This document shows, in pieces, positions 33,644 to 43,113 of a DNA stretch of 64,000 nt (its first letter is position 1; every line of letters begins with the position of its first letter). Location: positions 62,001-126,000 of the forward strand of contig NZ_WELI01000012.1 of NCBI RefSeq assembly GCF_009184635.1. Direction: 5' to 3'. The translations under genes were made by a program, and so were the position numbers. Under the pieces are notes generated by a model. That model was not told the origin of the DNA. It saw only the letters and a list, made by a program, of their open reading frames with translations, and did no database searches. This stretch comes from Rudanella paleaurantiibacter (GTDB lineage: Bacteria; Bacteroidota; Bacteroidia; Cytophagales; Spirosomataceae).

Positions 33644-36496
33644 TCACGGTTGCGCTAACTTTTGCAGCTCGTTTTTGAGCAGTGGAATGGCCTCATTCGT
33701 ATGCTTAATAATATCACTGCAGTAAATGACCACCAGTTCGCTGTTGCTATTCTGACTGGCACTACGCTCAATCTGCGCCATTTTGGCCTCCAGCTCCGTC
33801 AGCCCAACCATGCTGAAGGTGGGCTTTAATTTATGGGCCAGGCGGGCCACCTCTGCCCAGTCATGTGCGGTGCAGAGATCGTTGAGCCGGTTGATTTCCG
33901 GAACAATATCGTTCAGAAACAATTCGAACATTTCGGAAGCGGTGCTGAGGTCGGGGCCGTACATATCGTGCAGATGCCGCCAATCGAGTCCAAGGGCAAT
34001 CGGGACAGAGGGGTTAGCATCGGGCAGCTCAGCGGGGGTATATTGCCGAAGCAAAGCGAGCAGCTTGGGTGGATCGAAGGGCTTGGTCAGAAAATCGTCC
34101 ATCCCGGCGGCCAGGGCAATATTTTTATGGTCGAGCATGGCCGAGGCCGTCAACGCAATAATAGGTACGTGCTGATTGGGGTTACGCGTACTCCGAATGG
34201 CCACCGTAGCCTCGTAGCCGTCGAGCACGGGCATCTGAATATCCATCAGAATCAGGTCGAACTTATGTTGCCTGCACACCTCAATGGCCTGCATGCCATC
34301 GGGGGCGAGGGTGTACGAGATTCCCCATTTGTTGAGTAGGCTGCCAATGTACTTTTGGTTCATGGTGTTGTCTTCCACAACCAGCACATGGCCCAGGCGC
34401 CACTCCATCATCGGTACCGGGCTAAGTTCGGGCACCGGCACCGGGGCCGACTGCGTAGCCGAACGGGTAAAAGGAAGGATAAATGTAAACACACTACCCT
34501 CGCCAACCCGGCTTTTGACCTGAATTGTACCGCCTTGAATTTCAACAAGTTCTTTGGTGATAGCCAGCCCCAAACCAGTGCCTTTGTGTTTGTGGCCCTG
34601 CGGGTTTACCTGTTTGAACTTCTGGAACACCAGCCCAAGTTTTTCGGTCGGAATCCCCACGCCCGTGTCAGTCACCGAAAATTCGATCCAGCACTGGTTC
34701 TGCTCTTCTTTCCGAATCCGGGCCGAAATCTGGATACTCCCCTCTTCGGTGAACTTGTCGGCATTGCCTACCAGGTTGGTCAAAATCTGGTTGAGCATCA
34801 CATCGTCGCCGATGAAATCACCATTGATACGGGCGTCGAGCATTACGTCGATGTCGATGGGCCGCCCTTGCAGTTTCATCTCGAATACTTTCTGCGTGCC
34901 CCGCATCAAACCCGCCAGATCGAACGGGCGCGACTGAACCTCAATGCGGCCGGCCTCAATTTTGGTCATATCGAGCAAGTCAGAAATCAGACTGTGTAGA
35001 AAGTCGGCGGAAGTCTGCAAAATCTCGATGTACTCCTGTTGCTGGGCCGTGGGGCGGGTATCAAACAGCAAGTGCGACATGCCGATGATGGCATTCAGGG
35101 GGGTCCGAATCTCGTGGCTCATGTTGGCCAGAAACTGCTTTTCGGCCTGCCGGGCTTCGTCGGCCAGGTGTTTGGCGGTTGCCAGCTCCTGTTCCAGTTG
35201 TTTGCGGGCGGTGAGGTCGTAATGAATACCCATGGAGCCTACCTGTGCGCCATGTTCGTCCTGAATAGGCACCCCGCTGACCAGCACCCAGATCCGTGAC
35301 CCATCTTTTCGCATCAACTGCAATTCGTACGAACCGGCCGTGCCGAGTCGGCGTTGCTGTTGCTGCTCACTCAATACTTGAATAAACTCGGGTGGCACCA
35401 GCATTTTGGCTGCATTCTGACCAATCAGCTCGTCTTCGCGGTATCCAATCATTTTGCAGAACCGGTCGTAGGCCCGCAAAATTGTCTGGTCATTATCTAC
35501 TTCGAGCAACCCGAGTTCCATGTTATTCATGATACCCCGGTATTTTTCTTCGCTCCGGCGAATACGCTCCCGCGTTGTATTTTTCTTCGTAACGTCGGTG
35601 TACTGCCACAGGTGGCCCATGCACATTCCATCAATCAAAATCGGAATGTAGTCCTGTTCCAGAATACGTCCGTTGCTTAGCCGAACTTCGGTCCCGACTG
35701 ATGCCTGCCGACAAGCCAGCAGCTCGTCTGTTCGGGCCTTAAAGGCTTGTGGGTCATCCACAGGGTTGCCCGTTAGTGCTTCGAGGTCAGTATGGCTGAG
35801 GCCTGTTAATTGTTGTGCACTGACCGATATGCCGAAGAGGTCGCAAAAAAGGCCATTAGCCAAAATAACCTGGCGGTCCTGCGTTTCGAGCATCACGCCC
35901 GACTGTAAACTGGAGATAAGGGCAGTTAGCTGAATCTGAGTGGTTTGTAGGGCCAGTTCGGTGGTTTTTCGGGCGGTCACATCCCGGGCTACGGCCACCA
36001 TTTCAACTATTTCATTGTTCGACTCAATGATCCGAACGGTTTGCCCGATCCAGACCGTCCGGCCGTCTTTGGCAATAATGGGTAACTCGTAGTAAGTGCT
36101 GCTTTTACGTTCTTCCAGTACACGCTGGTAGTACGTAATCAGCGCGCCCTTGTAGCCCTGTTCAACAAAATAACTGGCGTGTTTGCCAACAAATTCGTGC
36201 TCTTTGTACCCCAGTAATTTTTCGGCTACCGGGCTGATATAGGTGAAATAGCCATCGGGCGAAATTTTGTAGATAATATCCTCGATCGACTCAATGAGTT
36301 GGCGGTACCGCTGCTCACTTTCCTGGAGTTCGGTTAGTTTATTCTGGATTTCGAGTTCCAGATTTTCGTTCAGGTGTTGGAGTCGGATGTTGACGTCGTA
36401 CAATTCGAGCGCCTTCTGCTCCAGAATACCCTCGGCCTGCCGACGGGCGGCCTGTTCGCGGGCCAGCCGTCGTTTTAGTAATTCGATATCGTCCAT
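33644..36496 (-). CDS. Soluble hybrid histidine kinase with three PAS domains, REC and HPt
   Basis: The 950-residue protein has no membrane segment. Domains in order: a coiled coil (1-60), PAS (about 62-178), PAS (about 187-305), PAS (about 316-432), HisKA with His461 in ANMSHEIRTPLN, HATPase_c (NADKFTEEG, DTGVGIP, GTGLGLAI), receiver with Asp752 in LMDIQMPVLDG, and HPt with His888 in RLAHKLKPTFSMVG. The parts form a complete His-Asp-His relay in one chain. It starts 4 bases after the stop of an H-NOX gene, so it is probably regulated by the H-NOX protein, as in known H-NOX/HahK (HnoK) systems. Confidence 0.93.
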   Translation of the reverse strand: MDDIELLKRRLAREQAARRQAEGILEQKALELYDVNIRLQHLNENLELEIQNKLTELQESEQRYRQLIESIEDIIYKISPDGYFTYISPVAEKLLGYKEHEFVGKHASYFVEQGYKGALITYYQRVLEERKSSTYYELPIIAKDGRTVWIGQTVRIIESNNEIVEMVAVARDVTARKTTELALQTTQIQLTALISSLQSGVMLETQDRQVILANGLFCDLFGISVSAQQLTGLSHTDLEALTGNPVDDPQAFKARTDELLACRQASVGTEVRLSNGRILEQDYIPILIDGMCMGHLWQYTDVTKKNTTRERIRRSEEKYRGIMNNMELGLLEVDNDQTILRAYDRFCKMIGYREDELIGQNAAKMLVPPEFIQVLSEQQQQRRLGTAGSYELQLMRKDGSRIWVLVSGVPIQDEHGAQVGSMGIHYDLTARKQLEQELATAKHLADEARQAEKQFLANMSHEIRTPLNAIIGMSHLLFDTRPTAQQQEYIEILQTSADFLHSLISDLLDMTKIEAGRIEVQSRPFDLAGLMRGTQKVFEMKLQGRPIDIDVMLDARINGDFIGDDVMLNQILTNLVGNADKFTEEGSIQISARIRKEEQNQCWIEFSVTDTGVGIPTEKLGLVFQKFKQVNPQGHKHKGTGLGLAITKELVEIQGGTIQVKSRVGEGSVFTFILPFTRSATQSAPVPVPELSPVPMMEWRLGHVLVVEDNTMNQKYIGSLLNKWGISYTLAPDGMQAIEVCRQHKFDLILMDIQMPVLDGYEATVAIRSTRNPNQHVPIIALTASAMLDHKNIALAAGMDDFLTKPFDPPKLLALLRQYTPAELPDANPSVPIALGLDWRHLHDMYGPDLSTASEMFELFLNDIVPEINRLNDLCTAHDWAEVARLAHKLKPTFSMVGLTELEAKMAQIERSASQNSNSELVVIYCSDIIKHTNEAIPLLKNELQKLAQP

Positions 36497-36500
36497 ACGG

Positions 36501-37040
36501 TTAGCGCTTTACGATATCGAATAAGACCTGGCTACCATCGTCGGTGAGGTTCGTTTTGGTCACCGTTGCCTGCTCGCCAAAATGTTCCAGACATCCCTCA
36601 ATTAGCCCGTGGGCAAAATCGGCAAGCTTACGCTCCGATGTGTAATGCATAGTCAGGTGATCGGGGGCGGGCTGCTCAACGAAGAAATGGGGCAGCTCAG
36701 CGTCGGGGTAGAGCTTGCGTACTTCTACAGAATGGTATTCCTGGATAAGATGAAAAAGACTAAACGCAGAATCACTACGGTCTAACAGCTGGCGGTAGCT
36801 CCGGGTAAATATTTTAAACATGTACTGCCCGTACGCCCTCAGAAGTTCGGCTACTGTTTGGTGGGTATAGCTGCTTAGTTGCTCAACGAGCGTGAGCATT
36901 TCGCAGTGGTTGTAGGTGCCTACAGCCGTGTAGATTCCTCTCGAAGGTAGGTCAGATTTGGTAAGAAGTTGATCAACAACGCCATAACCAAATCGCTCTT
37001 CGACCATTTCCAGGAATTCTGTGAATACAAGTCCTTTCAT
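36501..37040 (-). CDS. H-NOX heme nitric-oxide sensor protein
   Basis: The 179-residue protein matches the stand-alone bacterial H-NOX (HNOB) domain: MKGLVFTEFLEMVEERFG at the N-terminus, the proximal heme ligand His103 in EYHSVEVRKLYPDAELPHF, and the heme-propionate motif Y133-x-S135-x-R137 in HYTSERKLADFAHGLIEG. Spacing of these residues is as in characterised H-NOX. It should bind NO (possibly O2 or CO) through b-type heme in the cytoplasm and control the hybrid kinase encoded 4 bases downstream. TAACTTTA at 37071-37078 on the minus strand may be its -7 element. Confidence 0.94.
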   Translation of the reverse strand: MKGLVFTEFLEMVEERFGYGVVDQLLTKSDLPSRGIYTAVGTYNHCEMLTLVEQLSSYTHQTVAELLRAYGQYMFKIFTRSYRQLLDRSDSAFSLFHLIQEYHSVEVRKLYPDAELPHFFVEQPAPDHLTMHYTSERKLADFAHGLIEGCLEHFGEQATVTKTNLTDDGSQVLFDIVKR

Positions 37041-37263
37041 CGTACTTAGCTAACCGGTAGGTTAAGTACGTAAAGTTATACATATAGATAGAAAAACATA
37101 TAAAAGACACATGTTAAAAAGTGGTTATTACCGAAAAAGGTGTAAAAAATGCAGTTTATCGAAATCCAAAGACCCATGAATTATAGTATATACATTTTTG
37201 CAGGCCAGAGAGGGGAGAGGGATCTTTTCATTCTGACAAAACCCATGTGATAAAACAAACTGT

Positions 37264-37812
37264 ATGAGAACCCTCATGACCGATGAAGAGCTGATTCGGC
37301 AGTATTTGCATTCTGGAACAAATAGCTGTCTGGAGGCTTTGTACAATCGCTATTCGACCAAGGTGTACCATCGCTGTATGGCGGTGATACGAGACACAAA
37401 CAAGGCTCAGGATTACACGCACGACATTTTTATCCGCATCTTCGCCCGGCTCGACCGGTTTCAGGAGCGGTCGAGTTTTGCAACCTGGCTCTATTCAATT
37501 GCGTACAATTACTGCGTTGATCAGCTCCGGGCCGATAAGCGGTTGATGCTGACGGCGCTGGATAGCCAAACCGACTACCATTCGTACACGACCGAGGAGG
37601 CCGATGGGTACGAGTACAATCTGCAACTGCTCTCGAAGGTAATGAAAACCATGCCTGATAACGAGGCCCGGCTGCTACGGTTGAAATACCAGGAAGGGCT
37701 GGACATTCGGCAGATTGCCAGTCAGTTAAATATTAACGATAGTGCCGTAAAAATGCGGCTGAAACGTTCGCGCGAGCGGGCCAAACGATTGTATCAGGGA
37801 GCAGTATGTTAA
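37264..37812 (+). CDS. ECF-type RNA polymerase sigma factor
   Basis: The 182-residue protein has a sigma70 region 2 (about residues 22-90: LYNRYSTKVYHRCMAVIRDTNKAQDYTHDIFIRIFARL and FATWLYSIAYNYCVDQLR) and region 4 (about 125-178: MPDNEARLLRLKYQEGLDIRQIASQLNINDSAVKMRLKRSRERAK). It directs core polymerase to a specific promoter set. No anti-sigma gene follows; a strong terminator lies just downstream. It is divergent from the H-NOX operon, across an AT-rich gap of 223 bases. Confidence 0.94.
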   Translation: MRTLMTDEELIRQYLHSGTNSCLEALYNRYSTKVYHRCMAVIRDTNKAQDYTHDIFIRIFARLDRFQERSSFATWLYSIAYNYCVDQLRADKRLMLTALDSQTDYHSYTTEEADGYEYNLQLLSKVMKTMPDNEARLLRLKYQEGLDIRQIASQLNINDSAVKMRLKRSRERAKRLYQGAVC

Positions 37813-37830
37813 AAAGGAAGGAGCATTTGA

Positions 37831-37874
37831 GCAAACGGCCGGATCAAAACGATAGATCCGGCCGTTTGCTTTTG
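37831..37874 (+). terminator. Intrinsic terminator after the ECF sigma gene
   Basis: GCAAACGGCCGGATC at 37831-37845 pairs perfectly (15 bases) with GATCCGGCCGTTTGC at 37855-37869, followed by TTTTG. Confidence 0.92.
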
Positions 37875-37898
37875 TCTATAAATCAGAAACTTGTACGT

Positions 37899-37949
37899 GA
37901 ATGAATAATGACTCATTCTGCTGGTTATCAGCTTGCTCGTTATTCATTC
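37899..37949. repeat. Short inverted repeat (GAATGAATAA words)
   Basis: GAATGAATAA at 37899-37908 pairs with TTATTCATTC at 37940-37949. It resembles the low-complexity repeats elsewhere in the window but is much shorter. It lies 24 bases before the ppk1 stop. Confidence 0.4.
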
Positions 37950-37973
37950 TACACTGTCCATTCCACAGTTGCT

Positions 37974-40271
37974 TCACAGGTTGGCGATAGCGTGTTCCTC
38001 GCTTTCGTCGAGATGAATTTCAGGAGCGGGTTTATCCTGATGATCGCCCTCAAAGAGCCGGGCCTGCATTACATCCGACCAGTTGACATCGAAGAAGCGC
38101 TGGTGAAGATTAAACGGTTCTTCGCCTTCGGCAACCTGGCATTTCTGATACGTACCGTCTTCGGCCAATTCGTAAGCATTCACGTTATCGCGCAGGTTGT
38201 AACTCAGGATATGGATGGCCTGTTGTTTCACCCGGTCGTCGGCCAGTAGAAACAGCGATTCGATGCGCCGGTCGAGGCTGCGCACCATAATGTCGGCACT
38301 GCCGCCGTAAACCTTGGGTTTACCGTTGTTGTGGAAATAGAAAATCCGGGTGTGTTCGAGGTAATCGCCTACAACCGAACGGACGGTAATATTCCCGCTT
38401 AAGCCCTCGCGTTTTGGCCGCAAACAGCAAATGCCCCGCACAATGAGCCGGATAGGCACACCAGCCTGTGACGCCTGGTATAGCTCATCGATCACGGCCT
38501 TGTCTTCGAGCGAATTGATTTTGATGCAGATTCCGCTTGGCACGCCTTGTCGGGCGTTTTCGGCTTCGGCCTGAATCAGTTCAATGAGCTGGTTGCGCAT
38601 GTTGCGCGGGGCCGTAATCAGGTACTGGTAACGGTTGGGCAGTGAGTGCCCCGTGATGACGTTGAAAAACTCGGCAATGTCGCGCGTGATAATTTCATTG
38701 GCCGTAAGCAGACCAATGTCGGTGTACATTTTAGAGGTCTCCTCGTTGTAGTTGCCGCTCGACAGGTGGGCGTACTGTACTACCCGGTCGCCTTCGTTAC
38801 GGACTACCAGCAGCAGTTTGGTATGGGTTTTAAACTTACTGATACCGTAAATTACAAAGCAGCCCGCTTTTTGCAGGCGCTGAGCCTCCCGAATGTTGTT
38901 TTCTTCGTCGAAACGCGCTTTTACCTCGAATAGTACGGATACGTGTTTACCGTTTTCGGCTGCTTTCAACAGAGCCTCGGTCACGCGCGAATGCTTGGCC
39001 AACCGGTAAATAGTCAGCTTGATGGCCAGCACCGTCGGATCTTCGGCGGCCTGTTCGAGCAACTGAAGCACCGGCTCAAAATTGTTGAACGGATGGTGCA
39101 GAAACAGGTCGCGCTCCCGAATGGTCTCGAAAATATCGGCCACTTTTTCGCGGTTCAGGCCCAGCGGAGGCACCGGTGGGTGCGGCACGGGCATATCATC
39201 CTTAAAGTCAGGATATTTAATGATTTGCCACAGGCTGGTAAAGTCAATTAGGGAGGCCGCTTCGAAGAGGTTATAATCGTCGATTTCCCACCGTTTTTTC
39301 ACCAGCTTGATCATCCACTCAACGCTAGGCTCGCTGTAATCGACCGTTTGGGTTTCAACGCGCACCACCCGCCCGAGCCGCCGGTTCTTGATTTTCTGTT
39401 TTACCTCGTCGATAAAATCGACCTCGGCATCGTCGCTTTCTTCGAGCGTGAAATCACCGTTACGGGTAATCCGAAATAGGTTCACGGCCAGAATCTCGAC
39501 GTTGCGGTACAGCTTTTTGATGTTGTGCCGTACAATTTCTTCGATGGGCAGGAACAGGGTTTCGCTTTGCCGCTCAAACGTCATGAAGCGGGGCAGGTTG
39601 GCCGGAATCTGCACGAACGAGAGCCGTTGCCGGTCATCTTCATCGCCCGACAGAATCTTGCGGCCGTCGGCTACGTCGGTGTTTTGGGTCACCACCCCGA
39701 AGATCAGGACTTTGGCCAGCAATACCGGAAAGGTATGCGTGTAGTCGTAGATCATGGGGGTCAGGGTGGGGTAAATCGTCCGGTCGAAATAATCGTTGGC
39801 CTGACTTTGTTCGTGCCGGGTAAGGTCGGCTATCTGAACAATACGCAGCTCGTTTTTCTGAAATAGGGGCAGCAGTTCGTTCTGATATACAGCCTGTTGC
39901 TCCTGACTAAACTGCTGCATAGCCGTGAACAGGGCTTTGCGAAACGGAATTTCGCGCAGACCCGAATAATCGACCCGCTGTTTGTGGTAATCAAGATAAT
40001 TGTACAGACTACCCACCCGAATGGTAAAAAACTCATCCAGGTTCGACGCCGTAATGGCCAGAAACTTAAGTCGTTCCATCAGGGTTCGTTCGGGGCTGCG
40101 CGCCTGATCGAGTACCCGTTCGTTAAATTTCAACCAACTCAGATCGCGACTGAGGTAGTCGCTCTGATCAATAACACTGCTTACTTTTTCGCTGACTTTA
40201 GCCATATGACCTGGTTCCCCCGCTGAGGAATGCTTAGGGTTCGTCAGTTTATTGATGAATTGTTTCAACAT
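37974..40271 (-). CDS. ppk1: Polyphosphate kinase 1
   Basis: The 765-residue enzyme builds polyphosphate from ATP. PPK1 signatures are YLSRDLSWLKFNERVLDQA near residue 40, FLAITASNLDEFFTIRVG, HHPFNNFEPVLQLL, KLTIYRLAKHSRVTEALLKAAENGKHVSVLFEVKARFDEE, the autophosphorylated His region FKTHTKLLLVVR, YAHLSSGNYNEETSKMYTDIGLL and GICCLRP. The start is uncertain: ATG 40271 (MLKQFINKL) was chosen, but ATG 40205 (MAKVSEKV) is also possible and the frame extends to 40346. It lies downstream of gyrB, with a terminator between them. Confidence 0.93.
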   Translation of the reverse strand: MLKQFINKLTNPKHSSAGEPGHMAKVSEKVSSVIDQSDYLSRDLSWLKFNERVLDQARSPERTLMERLKFLAITASNLDEFFTIRVGSLYNYLDYHKQRVDYSGLREIPFRKALFTAMQQFSQEQQAVYQNELLPLFQKNELRIVQIADLTRHEQSQANDYFDRTIYPTLTPMIYDYTHTFPVLLAKVLIFGVVTQNTDVADGRKILSGDEDDRQRLSFVQIPANLPRFMTFERQSETLFLPIEEIVRHNIKKLYRNVEILAVNLFRITRNGDFTLEESDDAEVDFIDEVKQKIKNRRLGRVVRVETQTVDYSEPSVEWMIKLVKKRWEIDDYNLFEAASLIDFTSLWQIIKYPDFKDDMPVPHPPVPPLGLNREKVADIFETIRERDLFLHHPFNNFEPVLQLLEQAAEDPTVLAIKLTIYRLAKHSRVTEALLKAAENGKHVSVLFEVKARFDEENNIREAQRLQKAGCFVIYGISKFKTHTKLLLVVRNEGDRVVQYAHLSSGNYNEETSKMYTDIGLLTANEIITRDIAEFFNVITGHSLPNRYQYLITAPRNMRNQLIELIQAEAENARQGVPSGICIKINSLEDKAVIDELYQASQAGVPIRLIVRGICCLRPKREGLSGNITVRSVVGDYLEHTRIFYFHNNGKPKVYGGSADIMVRSLDRRIESLFLLADDRVKQQAIHILSYNLRDNVNAYELAEDGTYQKCQVAEGEEPFNLHQRFFDVNWSDVMQARLFEGDHQDKPAPEIHLDESEEHAIANL

Positions 40272-40314
40272 GGGTTCCGTTCGTTCTTGTGTGGGCTGTC
40301 TGTCAAAGTAAAAC

Positions 40315-40341
40315 AAAAAAGCGGGCTGTTCTGCCCGCTTT
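40315..40341 (-). terminator. Intrinsic terminator after gyrB
   Basis: On the minus strand AAAGCGGGC pairs with GCCCGCTTT around a 6-base loop, followed by T's. It lies 17 bases after the gyrB stop. Confidence 0.9.
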
Positions 40342-40357
40342 CTCAACTGTTTTATAC

Positions 40358-42367
40358 TTAAACGTCCACTCGGGCGTATTTAGCGTTCCGTTCGATAAAC
40401 TCTCGACGGGGCGCCACCTCATCGCCCATGAGCGTTGAAAAGACGTGGTCGGCGTCGGCGGCCGACTCAATCGTTACTTTTTTGAGGCTCCGGCGCTCGG
40501 GGTCCATCGTGGTGCTCCAGAGCTGTTCGGCGTTCATTTCTCCCAGACCTTTATACCGCTGCACGTTTACGTTCTCTTCCCGGCCTGAGCCTGCCAGTTC
40601 GCGTACGGCCTGTTCGCGCTGTTGTTCGGTCCAGCAGTAGCGCTCTTCCTTCCCTTTTTTCACGAGGTACAGGGGCGGCTGCGCAATGTACACGTAACCG
40701 TTGTCGATGAGCGCCTTCATGTTGCGGTAGAACAACGTCAGGATGAGTGTTCGGATGTGCGACCCGTCGACGTCGGCATCGGTCATGATGATGACCTTAT
40801 GATACCGGAGTTTTTCGAGGTTCATCACCGTCTCGTCGTCTTTCTTTTCGAGTCGAACGCCGAGGGCCGTCCAGATATTCTTGATTTCTTCGTTTTCGTA
40901 GATTTTGTGCTCAAGGGCCTTCTCTACGTTCAGAATCTTACCACGGAGGGGCAAAATTGCCTGAAACGCCCGGTTACGGCCTTGTTTGGCGGTTCCACCG
41001 GCCGAGTCCCCTTCCACAAGGTACAGTTCGCAGCGTTCGGGGTCGGTATCCGAGCAGTCGGCGAGTTTACCGGGCAGGCCGGCTCCTCCCATAAAGTCTT
41101 TCCGGTCGGCCATGATCCGCTTGTACGCCTGTTCGGCGGCAATGCGGGCCTGTGCCGACACAAGCACTTTTTTCACGATGCCCTGCGCCGTTTTGGGGTT
41201 TTCTTCCAACCAGGTTTCGAGCAGTTCATCCATTGCCTGACTTACCGCTTTCACTACCTCCTGGTTGCCCAGCTTGGTTTTGGTTTGCCCTTCAAACTGA
41301 GGCTCCTGCACCTTGACCGAAATAACGGCGGTAAGTCCCTTGCGGAAGTCCTCGCCCGTGAAGGTGAGCTTACCCAGATTTTTGAATTTATCGGCGTTTT
41401 TGTCGGCGTATTGCTTCAATACCCGTGTGAGAGCCGAGCGGAAGCCCTGCACGTGCGTGCCGCCCTCGTGGGTATTGATGTTGTTCACGTACGACAATAC
41501 GTTTTCCGAGGCCTCGTAGTTGTACACCAGTGCTACCTGAACAGGCGTAGAGCCTTTGGTGCTCTCCATGTACACGGGCGTCATACCGTCGAGCGAAGGC
41601 CGGGTTTCGTCGAGGTATTTCACAAACTCAACCAGGCCCCCTTCTGAGTAAAATTCGGTTTGGTTGATAGGCTCACCGGTTTCGTCCAGTTCCCGCATAT
41701 CCTTCAGGAAAATCCGGATGCCTTTGTTGAGGTACGCCAACTCGCGCAGACGGCCCGCTACGGTGTCGTACCGGTACACGGTTTCGGTGAAGATGCTGCC
41801 ATCGGGCTTGAAATGGGTAATAGTCCCTGTATCATCAGCTTCGCCAATCACGCGAACGTCGTACTGCGGAATCCCGATTTTATATTCCTGTTCGAAGATT
41901 TTGCCTTCGCGGTGAACCTCCACACGCACATCGGTCGAGAGGGCATTCACGCAGGATACACCCACGCCGTGCAAACCACCCGACACTTTGTAGGTGTCTT
42001 TGTCGAACTTACCACCGGCATGAAGCACGGTCATCGCAATTTCGAGGGCCGACTTGCCCATTTTGGTATTGATACCCGTTGGGATACCCCGGCCGTTGTC
42101 GCGTACCGTGATGGAGTTATCGGCGTTGATCGTGACGTGTATGGTGTCGCAGTAGCCGGCCAGTGCCTCGTCAATTGAGTTATCAACCACCTCCCAAATC
42201 AGGTGGTGTAATCCTTTGATCCCAACGTCGCCAATATACATGGCCGGGCGCTTGCGCACAGCCTCCAATCCTTCAAGAACCTGGATGTTGTCGGCTCCGT
42301 ACTCCCCCAGGGGGGCTGAGTCGGCGGTATTGGTCAGAACGTCGGTTTCGATCAATTCGTTTGTCAT
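40358..42367 (-). CDS. gyrB: DNA gyrase subunit B
   Basis: The 669-residue subunit supplies the ATPase and TOPRIM parts of gyrase, which introduces negative supercoils. GHKL ATPase motifs are EVVDNSIDEALAGYC, DNGRGIPTG and GGLHGVGVSCVNALS; the TOPRIM motifs are EGDSAGGTAKQGRNR and DADVDGSHIRTLIL; and the C-terminal signature is QRYKGLGEMNAEQLW. Length fits the short GyrB type without the E. coli-specific insert. It precedes ppk1. Confidence 0.97.
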   Translation of the reverse strand: MTNELIETDVLTNTADSAPLGEYGADNIQVLEGLEAVRKRPAMYIGDVGIKGLHHLIWEVVDNSIDEALAGYCDTIHVTINADNSITVRDNGRGIPTGINTKMGKSALEIAMTVLHAGGKFDKDTYKVSGGLHGVGVSCVNALSTDVRVEVHREGKIFEQEYKIGIPQYDVRVIGEADDTGTITHFKPDGSIFTETVYRYDTVAGRLRELAYLNKGIRIFLKDMRELDETGEPINQTEFYSEGGLVEFVKYLDETRPSLDGMTPVYMESTKGSTPVQVALVYNYEASENVLSYVNNINTHEGGTHVQGFRSALTRVLKQYADKNADKFKNLGKLTFTGEDFRKGLTAVISVKVQEPQFEGQTKTKLGNQEVVKAVSQAMDELLETWLEENPKTAQGIVKKVLVSAQARIAAEQAYKRIMADRKDFMGGAGLPGKLADCSDTDPERCELYLVEGDSAGGTAKQGRNRAFQAILPLRGKILNVEKALEHKIYENEEIKNIWTALGVRLEKKDDETVMNLEKLRYHKVIIMTDADVDGSHIRTLILTLFYRNMKALIDNGYVYIAQPPLYLVKKGKEERYCWTEQQREQAVRELAGSGREENVNVQRYKGLGEMNAEQLWSTTMDPERRSLKKVTIESAADADHVFSTLMGDEVAPRREFIERNAKYARVDV

Positions 42368-42697
42368 AGTATGCTCGTAGAATATCAGCGAATCGGTTTT
42401 GTCAGGGGTCTGGAAAAACGCTGTAAATAGGCGTTATCAGATGGTAAAAATACAAAAAATATCCGTCATTTCCTACGATCTGCTCCAAGATTGACCGAAT
42501 GCATAAAAAAACGTGGTCCTTGTAGAGAACCACGTCCAAAAACGTGTTTTTGCCCTTAAAACGTGGTCTTTAGCCGCATTTCGACCTTGTCAAATCCAGC
42601 AACAAACATTTGGGTAAGCTGGTTGTCGAATTTGTGTGGGCGTTCTGGGAAAAATCTTATTAATTTCCTGCAACCGATTGTATAAGCACAGAGGGGG
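42368..42697. other. 330-base gap between gyrB and a hypothetical gene
   Basis: It contains the minus-strand terminator at 42504-42535 and three copies of ACGTGGT in either orientation (42511, 42529, 42571). Nearest gyrB is an A-rich stretch with CAAAAAATA (about 42454-42462), which is one base longer than a perfect -7 box. No gene was seen. Confidence 0.6.
42504..42535 (-). terminator. Intrinsic terminator downstream of the hypothetical gene at 42698
   Basis: On the minus strand ACGTGGT pairs with ACCACGT around an 11-base loop, and a run of T's follows (plus-strand A's at 42505-42510). It would end transcripts coming from the tsaE-ald side before gyrB. Confidence 0.7.
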
Positions 42698-43102
42698 TCA
42701 GTCTTCCGGAAACGGAATATACACAAACCCCGCAAACTCGTTATGCACTACAAATAAGCAGCAGTATTCATCGGGGTTTTTGTAATGCTCCTTAAACAAC
42801 TCGACCGACTCCGGGCCGATTAACTGACGTTGGACAAACTCGTCTACAAACGTGGCTTTGTAGTCCCAGGCATTGGCGAGCTCTTTAGCCCCAATCAGCA
42901 ACTGCCCCAGTTCCAGGGGGCGTTGAGATGCCACAAAAATAGGATAGTCCGAAAAACCACGCTTCCGGATTTGGTACGAAGCCTCTTTGAGCTGATCGGC
43001 CACCAGCACAAAATCGGCTGAAATCAACCCCATCAAGCGTTTGTTGATGTCGGGCGAATTAGCGTCGTCCAGCAGGACGTTTTCGTTACTATGGTGTATC
43101 AT
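42698..43102 (-). CDS. Conserved hypothetical cytoplasmic protein, 134 residues
   Basis: The product starts MIHHSNENVLLDDANSPDIN and has no signal peptide or membrane segment. It is mixed alpha/beta with an aromatic C-terminus, CCLFVVHNEFAGFVYIPFPED. No family is recognised. The frame is open to 43174, but that extension (MLTRKQYSCVSNS...) is read from the adjacent hairpin and an identical 16-residue string arises from the hairpin at 7600-7650, so ATG 43102 is the likely start. It may be co-transcribed with ald. Confidence 0.7.
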   Translation of the reverse strand: MIHHSNENVLLDDANSPDINKRLMGLISADFVLVADQLKEASYQIRKRGFSDYPIFVASQRPLELGQLLIGAKELANAWDYKATFVDEFVQRQLIGPESVELFKEHYKNPDEYCCLFVVHNEFAGFVYIPFPED

Positions 43103-43113
43103 GTTGAGGAGTG

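Noticed and set aside
40622-41647. 341-codon plus-strand frame opposite gyrB
   Set aside because: Shadow of gyrB; no family resemblance and the opposite strand is an unmistakable gene.
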